Part shown: positions 15,547 to 23,767 of the stretch, one piece after another
How the letters are laid out: each line of letters begins with the position of its first letter
Position numbering within the stretch: position 1 is the stretch's first letter
Source: Wukongarchaeum sp048886645
GTDB lineage: Archaea > Asgardarchaeota > Wukongarchaeia > Wukongarchaeales > Wukongarchaeaceae
Length of the DNA: 34,271 nucleotides
Assembly (NCBI GenBank): GCA_048886645.1
Contig: JBHLKN010000010.1
Location: 1 to 34,271, forward strand
Direction of reading: 5' to 3'
Position numbers and translations under genes: made by a program
The notes under the pieces: model-generated
The model's database searches: none
The model's input: the letters and a program-made list of their open reading frames with translations, nothing else
Told to the model about the DNA's origin: nothing

Positions 15547-16497
15547 ATGAGAAGAATTCTTGTAACGGGTTCTAGTGGTCAAATTGGGAGTGAATTAGTA
15601 CCAGCACTCAGAGAAAAATATGGCAATGATAATGTGATTGCCTCTGATATACGACCGCCACAATCTAAGAACCTTGAAGAAAATGGTCCTTTTGTACTTG
15701 TAGACGTTTTGGATAAAGATTCTATTCCTAAAATTCTCTCTGAACACGAAATAGATACCGTTTTTCATTTAGCTGCTATACTTTCAGCTAAGGGAGAAAA
15801 TATGCCTCAAATTGCGTGGGATGTAAACATTAATGGTTTGTTGAATGTGCTAGAATTTGGGCGAGAATACGATATTGAGAGAATAATTTGGCCAAGTTCG
15901 ATTGCTGCGTTTGGACCAACTTCACCAAGAGAAAATACGCCTGATGAAACTATACTTCAGCCTACTACTATGTATGGGATAACAAAGGTTACGGGGGAAC
16001 TTTTAGTAGAGTATTATTATAAAAAATATGGTCTTGATGCTCGGTCTATGAGGCTTCCTGGAATAATTAGTAGTGAAGCCCTTCCTGGAGGGGGTACTAC
16101 TGATTATGCTGTGGAAATATTTTATGAGGCGATCAAGAATAAATTCTACACGTGTTTTCTTAAGGAAGAGACTGTGCTTCCTATGATGTATATGGCTGAT
16201 TGTATTAAATGTATGATTGATCTTTTAGAAGCAGATCCTTCGAAACTTAAACGTCATGTGTATAATGTTACTGCAATGAGTTTTTCTGTTGGAGAGTTGG
16301 CTGCTGAAATTAAGAAACATATTCCTGATTTTAAAATAGAATATAAGCCGGGTTTTAGGCAAGAAATTGCGGATTCATGGCCAAAAACGATTGATGATTC
16401 TCTTGCCCGTGAGGAATGGGGGTGGAACCCTAGTTATGACCTTGTATCTATGACAAAAGTTATGATTTATAAACTAAGAAAAAGATTATTGAAATAA
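15547..16497 (+). CDS. L-threonine 3-dehydrogenase, SDR (epimerase-like) type
   Basis: 316 residues of an extended short-chain dehydrogenase. N-terminal NAD loop GSSGQIGSELV, catalytic S in WPSSIAAFGPTSP and YxxxK at MYGITKVTGELL. Near the C-terminus FRQEIADSWPKTIDDSLARE plus EWGWNP matches the signature of SDR-type threonine dehydrogenases ('iadsWPxsiDdsxAr.dWGW'). It oxidises threonine to 2-amino-3-ketobutyrate, the substrate of the enzyme encoded opposite; the intergenic region of about 175 nt must hold both promoters. Start ATG 15547; a TTG three codons earlier (15538) is less likely. A UDP-sugar epimerase is excluded only by the C-terminal signature and the neighbour. Confidence 0.9.
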   Translation: MRRILVTGSSGQIGSELVPALREKYGNDNVIASDIRPPQSKNLEENGPFVLVDVLDKDSIPKILSEHEIDTVFHLAAILSAKGENMPQIAWDVNINGLLNVLEFGREYDIERIIWPSSIAAFGPTSPRENTPDETILQPTTMYGITKVTGELLVEYYYKKYGLDARSMRLPGIISSEALPGGGTTDYAVEIFYEAIKNKFYTCFLKEETVLPMMYMADCIKCMIDLLEADPSKLKRHVYNVTAMSFSVGELAAEIKKHIPDFKIEYKPGFRQEIADSWPKTIDDSLAREEWGWNPSYDLVSMTKVMIYKLRKRLLK

Positions 16498-16533
16498 TAA
16501 TAAGTTGTTTTTTTAGGGGGGAGTTTTAGAAAG

Positions 16534-16576
16534 TTTTAAATACTTATAATTGCTTGTTCACTTTTAGGTGAACAAG
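16534..16576 (+). promoter_or_regulatory. hsp20 promoter with palindromic operator candidate
   Basis: TATA box TTTTAAATA at 16534-16542, then a perfect 9-bp inverted repeat CTTGTTCAC / GTGAACAAG at 16553-16561 and 16568-16576 with a 6-nt spacer. The palindrome sits where transcription should begin (about 25 nt after the TATA), a typical archaeal repressor site. AGGAGGG (16593-16599) and the ATG at 16607 follow. I see no copy of it upstream of cdc48 or of the winged-helix gene. Confidence 0.55.
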
Positions 16577-16606
16577 TAAAGATGTGTTTTCTAGGAGGGT
16601 TCCTTG

Positions 16607-17176
16607 ATGTCTGATAAAGATGAAAGAAGATGGTGGAGAAGAAAAAGACGTTGGGATCCTTTTGATCTCTTTAATGAAGATGAAGGTATTTTTGAGAGTA
16701 TAATGGAACAGATGGAAGACTTTATTCGCAAATTTACAAGGTTGCCTTCGTTGTTTGACGAAGAATCTATGGAGAAATGGGGTAAGCCTTTTGTTTACGG
16801 TTTCAGCCTAGATATCGGGCCTGATGGTAAGCCCAGGTTTAGGGAGTTCGGGAATCTTAAATCTAGTGGTCGCGATGTCGTACCTTCACAAGAACGAGAG
16901 CCTTTGGTAGATGTTTTTGAAGAAGCTGAAAATGTGAGGATTATCGCTGAAATCCCTGGCGTAGTGAAAGAAGCCATAGATCTGAAAGGGTCGGAATTCA
17001 GTTTAACTATTCGTGCAAGTGATTCAGAGAGGAGTTATTATAAAGAGGTGTCTTTACCTGTAGCTGTTGATCCTGCTTCGGCTAAAGCAACGTATAATAA
17101 CGGTGTCCTAGAAGTGGTGCTAAAACGAAAAGAGCCGAAAGAAAAAGAAGAAGGTCATGATATCAAGGTAGAATAA
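16607..17176 (+). CDS. Hsp20/alpha-crystallin small heat shock protein
   Basis: 189 residues. A charged, Trp/Arg-rich N-terminal arm (WWRRKRRWDPFDLF, then a helical region to about 60) precedes the alpha-crystallin domain at about 103-180: PLVDVFEEAENVRIIAEIPG at its start, and a conserved A-x-x-x-N-G-V-L ending at KATYNNGVLEVVLKRKE. The tail HDIKVE supplies an I-x-V motif for oligomer assembly. ATP-independent holdase that keeps unfolding proteins soluble. ATG at 16607 with AGGAGGG at 7 nt. It heads the proteostasis group and is followed 95 nt later by cdc48. Confidence 0.92.
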   Translation: MSDKDERRWWRRKRRWDPFDLFNEDEGIFESIMEQMEDFIRKFTRLPSLFDEESMEKWGKPFVYGFSLDIGPDGKPRFREFGNLKSSGRDVVPSQEREPLVDVFEEAENVRIIAEIPGVVKEAIDLKGSEFSLTIRASDSERSYYKEVSLPVAVDPASAKATYNNGVLEVVLKRKEPKEKEEGHDIKVE

Positions 17177-17271
17177 GAAAGGTGTTTTTTCCATCTAATT
17201 TAAATTTGTTAGTTGTTTGTTTTTCGGATATTAACCAAATTTTAGTCATCCTTTTTTGAGGAGGTTGATTC

Positions 17272-19487
17272 ATGAGTAGTAAAAATGATGATAAAATTGT
17301 TCTTAGGGTAGCGGAATCCAAATTTCGTGACGTAGGAAGGAGTATGGCTAGACTTGATCCGCGTTCCATGGAAAAATTAGGTCTTTCTACAGGTGAGGTA
17401 GTCGAGATTGTAGGAAGAAAAAGAACTGCTGCTATAGCATGGCCTAGCTACCCTGAAGATGCTGGTTTAGGGCTTGTTCGTATAGATGGTATTTTAAGAT
17501 CCAATGCTAACGTGGGGATAGGAGATCCTGTCGAGATTCGGAAAATAAACGCTAAGCCTGCCTCCCAAGTGACCATCGCTCCTACAGAACCTTTGAGGTT
17601 AATTGGGGGTGAAACTTATCTTCAACGTCTATTAGAAGGCCGCCCAGTCATGAAGGGAGATAAAATTCGTTTAGATGTTGTTGGAAGAAGTATCGAACTC
17701 GTAGTTTCTAACATTAGTCCCCCGGTAGATGCTGTAATAGTAGTTCATAATACAAGAATAGTTTTAAGTGAGAAACCGATAGTTTCCGAAATTCCTCATG
17801 TATCTTACGAAGATATCGGCGGGCTCAAAAAGGAGATTCAACGTATAAGGGAAATGGTTGAACTTCCCTTGAGGCATCCTGAAGTTTTTCAAAAGCTGGG
17901 AATAGAGGCTCCTAAAGGGGTTTTGCTTTACGGTCCTCCTGGGACGGGTAAAACGTTGCTTGCAAAAGCTGTTGCCAGTGAAACCAACGCCCACTTTATC
18001 TCAATAAGTGGTCCTGAGATAATGAGCAAGTTTTACGGAGAATCTGAAGCCAATATCAGGGAGATTTTTAAAGAAGCTGAACAACATTCCCCGAGTATCA
18101 TATTTATCGATGAAATAGATGCTATAGCGCCGAAAAGGGAAGAGGTTACAGGCGAAGTTGAAAGAAGAGTTGTATCCCAGCTTCTTGCCTTGATGGACGG
18201 CTTAGAAACAAGAGGGCAAGTAGTCGTTATAGGAGCAACAAACAGACCCAATGCTGTTGACCCTGCTTTGAGACGTCCTGGGCGTTTTGACAGGGAGATA
18301 GAGATAGGTATACCCGATAGAAATGGTCGTTTTGAAATCCTTCAGATTCACACAAGAGGCATGCCTCTTACGGAAGATGTTGAACTTGAAAAATTGAGTG
18401 CTGTAACTCACGGATATGTGGGGGCAGATATAGCGGCTTTAGCGAAAGAAGCTGCTATGCATGCCTTAAGACGGGTGCTTCCAGAGATTAATATAGAAGA
18501 AGAAACCTTGAGTCCGGAAATTTTAGATAAACTCGTGGTAACTGATGAAGATTTTAGTGCAGCCTATAAGGAGATAACGCCGACGGCTATGAGAGAAGTG
18601 TTTATTGAAGTTCCGATGGTTAAGTGGGATGATATAGGCGGGTTAGAAGAGGTAAAGCAAGAGCTTAGAGAAGCGGTAGAATGGCCTCTTAAATATCCGG
18701 AAGTTTTCAAGCAGATGGGCGCTAAGCCTCCTAAAGGAATTCTTTTATTTGGACCTCCTGGTACAGGTAAGACGCTATTAGCTAAAGCGGTTGCTAGTGA
18801 AAGTGAGTCGAATTTTATCTCGATTAAGGGTCCTGAAGTGTTAAGTAAATGGGTTGGAGAATCGGAAAAAGCAGTAAGAGAGATATTTAGGAAGGCGAAA
18901 AGCGCATCTCCAAGCGTTATATTTATGGATGAACTGGATGCTATTACGCCTCATAGAGGCTCAGGGATTGGTGATTCAAGGGTTACTGAGCGTGTGATTA
19001 GTCAAATTTTAACAGAGTTGGACGGTATTATAGAACTCAATAACGTAATCGTTATCGGAGCAAGTAATAGGCCTGATATAATCGATCGGGCTTTATTGCG
19101 ACCTGGAAGGTTTGATAAGCTTATTTATGTTCCTTTACCGGATCGGGCAGCACGTATTGCTATCTTTAAGATCCATACAAGGAATTATCCTTTAGCTGAT
19201 GATGTGGATCTCGAGTTTTTTACTGATCAAACTGAAGAGTATTCAGGGGCAGAAATTGAGGCAATTTGTAATGAAGCCTCAATGACAGCGATACGGGAAT
19301 TTATCTATAGGCATGGTGATGAAGGGAAAGAACACTTAAAAGCACTAAAGGTAAGGCGTGAGCATTTCGAAAAAGCTATGAAGAAGGTTCCTAAAACAAC
19401 TAAAAAAGGCGTGGAATCTTACGAACGTTTTATTGATGAATTTAGACAACAGCCTGTCACAGTGGGAAGAGCCGTACCAGATATTTA
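17272..19487 (+). CDS. Cdc48/VCP-like AAA+ ATPase, C-terminus lost in gap
   Basis: 738 codons are visible before the N run. N-domain (residues 1-about 180; double-psi barrel, VLRVAESKFRDVGRSMARLD) and two AAA modules. D1: Walker A GPPGTGKT at 221-228, Walker B FIDEIDAIAP, sensor/Arg finger RRPGRFDREIEIG. D2: Walker A at 494-501, Walker B VIFMDELDAITPH, arginines LLRPGRFDKLIYV. Archaeal Cdc48 homologues unfold ubiquitin-like or degron-tagged substrates, often for the 20S proteasome. The sequence ends in the helix ESYERFIDEFRQQPVTVGRA, so only the tail is missing. ATG at 17272 with GAGGAGGT about 6 nt upstream. Any reading continuing past the Ns joins an unrelated gene. Confidence 0.95.
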
Positions 19488-19587
19488 NNNNNNNNNNNNN
19501 NNNNNNNNNNNNNNNNNNNNNNNNNNNNNNNNNNNNNNNNNNNNNNNNNNNNNNNNNNNNNNNNNNNNNNNNNNNNNNNNNNNNNNN
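19488..19587. other. Assembly gap, 100 N placeholder
   Basis: Exactly 100 N, the conventional size for a gap of unknown length. By family lengths it should hold the Cdc48 tail, an intergenic region and roughly the first 80-100 residues of the PAC2 protein, so the real gap is probably several hundred bases. Confidence 0.97.
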
Positions 19588-20076
19588 CCAAACTACACCA
19601 CTTATCCCTTGGTAAAAATGTTGCTAGAATGGTACAAAGAAAAAAAAGTTAAAGAAGTAGTGGTAATCGGGGGATTAGGAGACCCAGATCGTTTAGGTCT
19701 TGAGGAGTTAGAAGTTTTCGGTGTTCCTACAAATGAAGATACTCGCAAGTTCTTAGAAAGCCATAACGTAAAAATCCTTGATGAAGGGGTCTTAGTGGGT
19801 CCATTAGCCGTAACTTTAAGGGAAAGTGTTACATCAAATATCTCAGCTTACGGCCTTTTATCCAAGTGTTTTTCCAAATTTCCTGATCCTGATGCAGCTG
19901 CTCGTGTTCTACAAGTTTTAGAAAGTCTTACTGGAATAAAGATGGATCTAAACGCTCTTTTTGAAAGGGCTGAAGAGTTAAAGATCAAGATGCGGGATCT
20001 AGCAAAACGTACGGATCAAGAGGCAAAAGTGGCGGAACAAGAAGCAGCTGCAGCGCCAAAAACCTACTACAGTTAG
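19588..20076 (+). CDS. PAC2-family proteasome assembly chaperone-like protein, N-terminus lost in gap
   Basis: 162 residues after the gap, no start visible. The sequence KEVVVIGGLGDPDRLG, then VPTNEDTRKFLESHNVKILD and VLVGPLAVTLRESVTSNISA, with the ending helix LFERAEELKIKMRDL, fits the C-terminal half of the archaeal PAC2 (PbaA/PbaB-like) family, which assist 20S proteasome assembly. The last residues, KTYYS, end in Y-Y-S, a hydrophobic-Tyr-X (HbYX) motif used to dock on proteasome alpha-ring pockets. Full-length relatives are about 240-270 residues, so 80-100 are missing. It follows cdc48 and precedes a winged-helix gene; the reading frame is continuous with cdc48 only because of the placeholder length. 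Confidence 0.75.
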   Translation, partial: PNYTTYPLVKMLLEWYKEKKVKEVVVIGGLGDPDRLGLEELEVFGVPTNEDTRKFLESHNVKILDEGVLVGPLAVTLRESVTSNISAYGLLSKCFSKFPDPDAAARVLQVLESLTGIKMDLNALFERAEELKIKMRDLAKRTDQEAKVAEQEAAAAPKTYYS

Positions 20077-20134
20077 AAACCAAAAAGAGTAATTCAAGGA
20101 AAAAAACGTTCTTTTTTAAGATAGGTGGATTTTG

Positions 20135-20683
20135 TTGGCTAGAAATAAGGAAGGACAAGAAACAAAAAAAATGGCTTCAAGAGATGAAAACATTGAAACC
20201 CTTTTCAGAGCTTTGAGTAATGAAGCTAGAAGACGCATAATAGAGCTTCTAACTGACGGTCCAATGTATCTACGCCAGATTCACAGAACTTTAGAAGAAG
20301 AAATAGGAATGCATATACAAGCAGTTGCTAAGCACCTCTCTCTTTTAGAAGAAAGCGGTATACTTTCAACATATTCTAAACGTTCGCCTAGAGGTCCTGA
20401 TCGTAAATATTATTGTTTGAACGAAGGAAAATTGGTTACTATATTTTTATCTCCTCTCGGTTTATCAGTTCCCTCTCTCCTATCTTTTAATGAAAAAAGA
20501 GTGAAGAAGATCCTTGCCCGCATACGCTTTCTATCACATGAAGACGCTGATGAAAACTTACCCGGGATAAAAACTTTAAAGGAACAGTTTGAAAAATCCC
20601 TTTCAATCCTAGAAGAGTTTTTAAAAATCTATCAAAAGGTCCTTAAAGAGTTAGAATCTATCGAAGAAAATATCGAACCCTAA
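20135..20683 (+). CDS. ArsR-like winged-helix transcriptional regulator
   Basis: 182 residues. Residues about 18-95 are a winged helix-turn-helix: LFRALSNEARRRIIELLTDG, helix YLRQIHRTLEEEIGM, recognition helix HIQAVAKHLSLLEESGILST, and wing RGPDRKYYCLNEG. The remainder is a long helical region (LKEQFEKSLSILEEFLKIYQ and on) that could form a coiled-coil dimer. Similar regulators (Phr type) repress hsp20 and AAA ATPase genes in Pyrococcus. Here both kinds of gene are in the same island, but the link is only by position. Two adjacent TTG codons at 20132 and 20135; the second is better spaced from TAGGTGG. Confidence 0.85.
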   Translation: MARNKEGQETKKMASRDENIETLFRALSNEARRRIIELLTDGPMYLRQIHRTLEEEIGMHIQAVAKHLSLLEESGILSTYSKRSPRGPDRKYYCLNEGKLVTIFLSPLGLSVPSLLSFNEKRVKKILARIRFLSHEDADENLPGIKTLKEQFEKSLSILEEFLKIYQKVLKELESIEENIEP

Positions 20684-20732
20684 AACCTTAATAATTTATT
20701 AAAATCAAATTTACTTTCTGTAGGGGTAATCA

Positions 20733-20990
20733 GTGTCGGACTTTAAAAGAAACAATCTTTTAAGGCTTATAAGAATGGGTATTCTTTCCCCTTCGTTTAA
20801 AGAGGAGGAAGTGGAGACTACAATAATTTTCGCTATTTGGAAAGAGTTCAGAGGCGTCTGCGTGCATGCTGAAGTTGAATCTCTTACACCACCACTTATT
20901 CGTTGTAACAGCATTCAAAATCTTTGCGAGTTAGCAAACTGCCCCATAATTCGAAAAGCTTTAGACCGCTTTGAAAGAAAAAGAAGATAG
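20733..20990 (+). CDS. Small cysteine-containing protein of unknown function
   Basis: 85 residues, beginning MSDFKRNNLLRLIRMGILSP with a GTG start and GGGGT 5 nt upstream. There is an amphipathic N-terminal stretch, a hydrophobic strand TTIIFAIWKEFRGVCVHAEV, and four cysteines at 43, 58, 65 and 70 (the last three spaced C-x6-C-x4-C) before a basic tail ERKRR. I recognise no family. The Cys spacing is compatible with a metal site, but this is inference. It lies 49 nt after the winged-helix gene, on the same strand, and may be co-transcribed. T-rich DNA follows the stop. Confidence 0.6.
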   Translation: MSDFKRNNLLRLIRMGILSPSFKEEEVETTIIFAIWKEFRGVCVHAEVESLTPPLIRCNSIQNLCELANCPIIRKALDRFERKRR

Positions 20991-21020
20991 AATAAAATTT
21001 CTTTTATAGTTTTTTCTTTT
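20991..21020. terminator. T-rich convergent terminator region
   Basis: Thirty nt between the stop codons of two convergent genes contain several T-runs on the plus strand (TTTTTT at about 21010-21015). This is an ordinary archaeal termination signal for the small-protein gene. Confidence 0.35.
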
Positions 21021-21758
21021 TTAGAGGAATAATTTTTTCATGAATTCGTATTTTTTAGTCGACTTTTTTTTCATTTTTTTCCTTCTTTCAGGATGCCAAA
21101 ATTCGGCATAAGTTTTTGCGAATTCTTCCTCCTCATCTAAACCTTTAATCATTTTTTTCCATTCTTCCTTGACAGTTATGTCATAATTTTTTTGAAAGAA
21201 TTGGGTGTAAAAGTGGTGTCCGATTTCGTGTCTTACAGTATTTTGAAGCATTTTCTTTATTTTCGGTTTTTCAATGGTTATTTCAAAGGTTAAAGAGGTA
21301 AAAGAGTAAACTATTACTATGGCATTATTATCATCATATGCACCTAAAACATTTCTTCCCATCAAATTTTCTTCATCTTCATCTGAAAAAATGTTTTTAC
21401 TTACAATTTTTAAAAGTGTTAGATTTTCGGTTTTGAGATGTGTTAGGGGGACGTATGCTAATGCTTTTTGAACATCTTCTACTGAGAGTTGAACTCTCCT
21501 TTTTTTCGAGGTTTTCTCTACAAAAACGTTGATACCTTCACCAATGTCATATTTCTCTGCGGAAGGGAAGAGATTTTCCTCTTCTTTTGTTTTTACAAGT
21601 TTTTTAGGATTTGGCAAATTTTTGCCATACTTAAGAATAAGGGAATCGGGATACTCTTTCTCTAACCGTTCTTCTATGGTTTTCGCCTCCTTTTTCTTTA
21701 AAAACTCCTCAACTAAAGTTTTAACCCTGTTTTTAGGCGATTTATTAAATATCTCCAA
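21021..21758 (-). CDS. Zincin-like metalloprotease of unknown family
   Basis: 245 residues, soluble, lysine-rich at both ends. The zinc motif is TVRHEIGHHFYTQFF (HExxH), with a likely third ligand in the following EEEEFAKTYAEFWHPE segment; this HExxH...EEFAxxxAEFW layout is shared by gluzincin-like peptidases such as toxin/lethal-factor-like families. I do not recognise a specific family. The start is a TTG at 21758 with GAGGTG about 5 nt upstream. It overlaps the end of the upstream flavoprotein gene by 46 nt on the same strand, implying translational coupling. Confidence 0.65.
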   Translation of the reverse strand: MEIFNKSPKNRVKTLVEEFLKKKEAKTIEERLEKEYPDSLILKYGKNLPNPKKLVKTKEEENLFPSAEKYDIGEGINVFVEKTSKKRRVQLSVEDVQKALAYVPLTHLKTENLTLLKIVSKNIFSDEDEENLMGRNVLGAYDDNNAIVIVYSFTSLTFEITIEKPKIKKMLQNTVRHEIGHHFYTQFFQKNYDITVKEEWKKMIKGLDEEEEFAKTYAEFWHPERRKKMKKKSTKKYEFMKKLFL

Positions 21759-22921
21759 GCTACACCTCTTAAAGCCTTTTTATAACTTCCACCGCCAAAG
21801 AAAATTGTTCGCAAATGTTCCCTTAATTTAGCGTCCTTTTTAGCGTAACTTGCTATCCTACCACCCCTCTTCTTTTTATAGACCTGTCCAACAACCTTCT
21901 CACAAACTTTAAACTCATCCCCAAGCTCCTTTTCCCAAGCCTCTTGATATTCTGCCATTATCTCTGATGAAAAATCGTCTTTCGCAAAGGCATAATCCAA
22001 GGTTTCTACTGCTAACTGGGCTGTTTTTGCTGCATGATATAGTCCCTCACCGGTTATAGGATTAATAAAACCTCCTGCATCTCCGATGATAAGCAGTCTA
22101 TTTCTAAACGTTTTTTCAACCCTTCTAAAAACCGGTATTAAACCGATCACAGGAGGTTTGAGATCAATATTTTTGAGAATCCCTCTTTTTTTAAGATCTT
22201 GAACAAATAGATTAAAAAATATTTTAAGAGCCCTCGACTCTAAAAGATTACCTCCGACCCCTACGTTTAAAGCTCTCTCTTTTGGGAAAACCCACCCGTA
22301 TCCAAAAGCCCCGATATCTAAATGTATCTCTGCAACTTCCTCTTCTAAAAAATCGTTTGAAGCTCCTTCGATTAAGGGGGATTCAGAAACATAACAAGCT
22401 CCGATGTCATGTGACTTCCATTTGTTAAAAAGCCCTGCTTTGCGGGCAACAGTGCTTGGAAAGCCATCAGCCCCAACAACCACTTTACCAAAATACTTTT
22501 TCCCGTCAAAAGTCTTAACTTCGACAACTTCTTCACTTACTTTTATGCTAGTCACATGATTCTTCGTAAAAGTCTTAGCTCCTCCTTCTTCTGCCATCTT
22601 GAACAGTTCATAGTCAAAGTCCACCCGGTTTACCCCGTAAAAAAGCGGGTCATTTGAGCATTCATCCAAAATCTCAAAAACATTATTTCGAGCATAAGTC
22701 AAAACACGCTTGACAGGTTTTACAGAAAATCGCGGTTTGATCTTGTGGAAACCATACATTTTCCAAGCCCTTAAAGTAAGCCCTCCACCACAAGGTTTTT
22801 CTCGAGGAAAACTTTTCTTATCGATCAATCCTACGCGAAACCCTTTTTCCGCTAAAAGTCTCGAAGCAAAAGACCCTGAAGGACCAGCACCTACCACGAT
22901 AACATCAAACTTCTCACTCAT
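21713..22921 (-). CDS. Geranylgeranyl reductase family FAD-dependent oxidoreductase
   Basis: 402 residues. N-terminal FAD Rossmann fold VIVVGAGPSGSFASRLLAEK, the PCGGG loop near FPREKPCGGGLTLRA, VVGADGFPSTVARKAGL, the family's FGYGWVFPKE (YxWxFPK) motif and the second FAD site GDAGGFINPITGEGLYHAAK. Members reduce the isoprenoid double bonds of archaeal lipids or of the quinone side chain. The neighbouring CDP-alcohol phosphatidyltransferase gene supports a lipid role. The ATG at 22921 has GAGGTC about 10 nt upstream; the ATG at 22930 is an alternative. The stop lies inside the zincin gene. Confidence 0.92.
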   Translation of the reverse strand: MSEKFDVIVVGAGPSGSFASRLLAEKGFRVGLIDKKSFPREKPCGGGLTLRAWKMYGFHKIKPRFSVKPVKRVLTYARNNVFEILDECSNDPLFYGVNRVDFDYELFKMAEEGGAKTFTKNHVTSIKVSEEVVEVKTFDGKKYFGKVVVGADGFPSTVARKAGLFNKWKSHDIGACYVSESPLIEGASNDFLEEEVAEIHLDIGAFGYGWVFPKERALNVGVGGNLLESRALKIFFNLFVQDLKKRGILKNIDLKPPVIGLIPVFRRVEKTFRNRLLIIGDAGGFINPITGEGLYHAAKTAQLAVETLDYAFAKDDFSSEIMAEYQEAWEKELGDEFKVCEKVVGQVYKKKRGGRIASYAKKDAKLREHLRTIFFGGGSYKKALRGVAWRYLINRLKTGLKL

Positions 22922-23061
22922 GTTTTTCATGACCTCTAAATCTTTTCTTTTTACAATCTTGAGTGTTATACAACCATAAAATATTAAAGTATCTTAAACA
23001 ACCAATTTAAGGGTTTAACATAGACTAAACAAATATAAAATACGCTATAAGGATGATTTAA

Positions 23062-23676
23062 ATGAATAATCGGCAGCTCAGAAGTTGGTATGAACGAAAT
23101 TTTGCATCTTTAGGTCTTTTTCTGGCAAATCGTGGATTTACTGCAAACTTTTTTTCCACTTTAAGCATTCTAACAGCCCTTTTTGTAGCCGTAGCTTATT
23201 ATTATCATTATCCTTGGCTTGCAGCAATCTTGATCCTTTTGACTGGTTTTTTTGATATGCTTGATGGCAGTGTTGCAAGAGCTGCTGGAACAGCTTCAAA
23301 ATTTGGAACTGTTCTTGACCATTGTATCGACAGATATGCTGAATATCTTTTTCTTTTAGGTGTTATGATCGGAGATTATGCCGATCCTTTTTGGGTTTTA
23401 TTCGCTTTTTTTGGCATGATTATGGCAAGCTATGTAAGAGCGAAAGCAGAAAGCATGGGCGCAGAATCTTGTAGTGTAGGAATAGCTGAAAGAAAGGAGA
23501 AACTTTCCCTTCTAATACTAGGTTCCCTCCTTGTAACATGGTTTGAAGACGTTAAAATCCCGATAATAGATGAAACTATCGGTCTTCTTGAACTTACCGT
23601 AATCCTGATAGGCATCTTATCCCATATTTCAGCTATTCAAAGAATTGCATACGCAAAAAAACTCCTATCAACCTAA
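23062..23676 (+). CDS. CDP-alcohol phosphatidyltransferase (archaeal phospholipid synthase)
   Basis: 204 residues with about six membrane helices. The diagnostic motif D-x2-D-G-x2-A-R-x8-G-x3-D-x3-D is complete: D65, D68-G69, A72-R73, G82, D86 and D90 (FFDMLDGSVARAAGTASKFG). These enzymes couple a CDP-activated lipid (CDP-archaeol in Archaea) to an alcohol such as inositol phosphate or glycerol phosphate; the acceptor cannot be told here. ATG at 23062 with AAGGATG upstream. A damaged copy of part of its 3' end lies at 24411-24490 (see there). It is divergent from the geranylgeranyl reductase gene. Confidence 0.93.
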   Translation: MNNRQLRSWYERNFASLGLFLANRGFTANFFSTLSILTALFVAVAYYYHYPWLAAILILLTGFFDMLDGSVARAAGTASKFGTVLDHCIDRYAEYLFLLGVMIGDYADPFWVLFAFFGMIMASYVRAKAESMGAESCSVGIAERKEKLSLLILGSLLVTWFEDVKIPIIDETIGLLELTVILIGILSHISAIQRIAYAKKLLST

Positions 23677-23767
23677 AACTCTCTATACCCTCCCCAAAAA
23701 ACCCCAAAAAAGGAATAACATAAAAGGAAAAATAATAAATTCTTTTCTTTTAAAATTACTCTATTTT

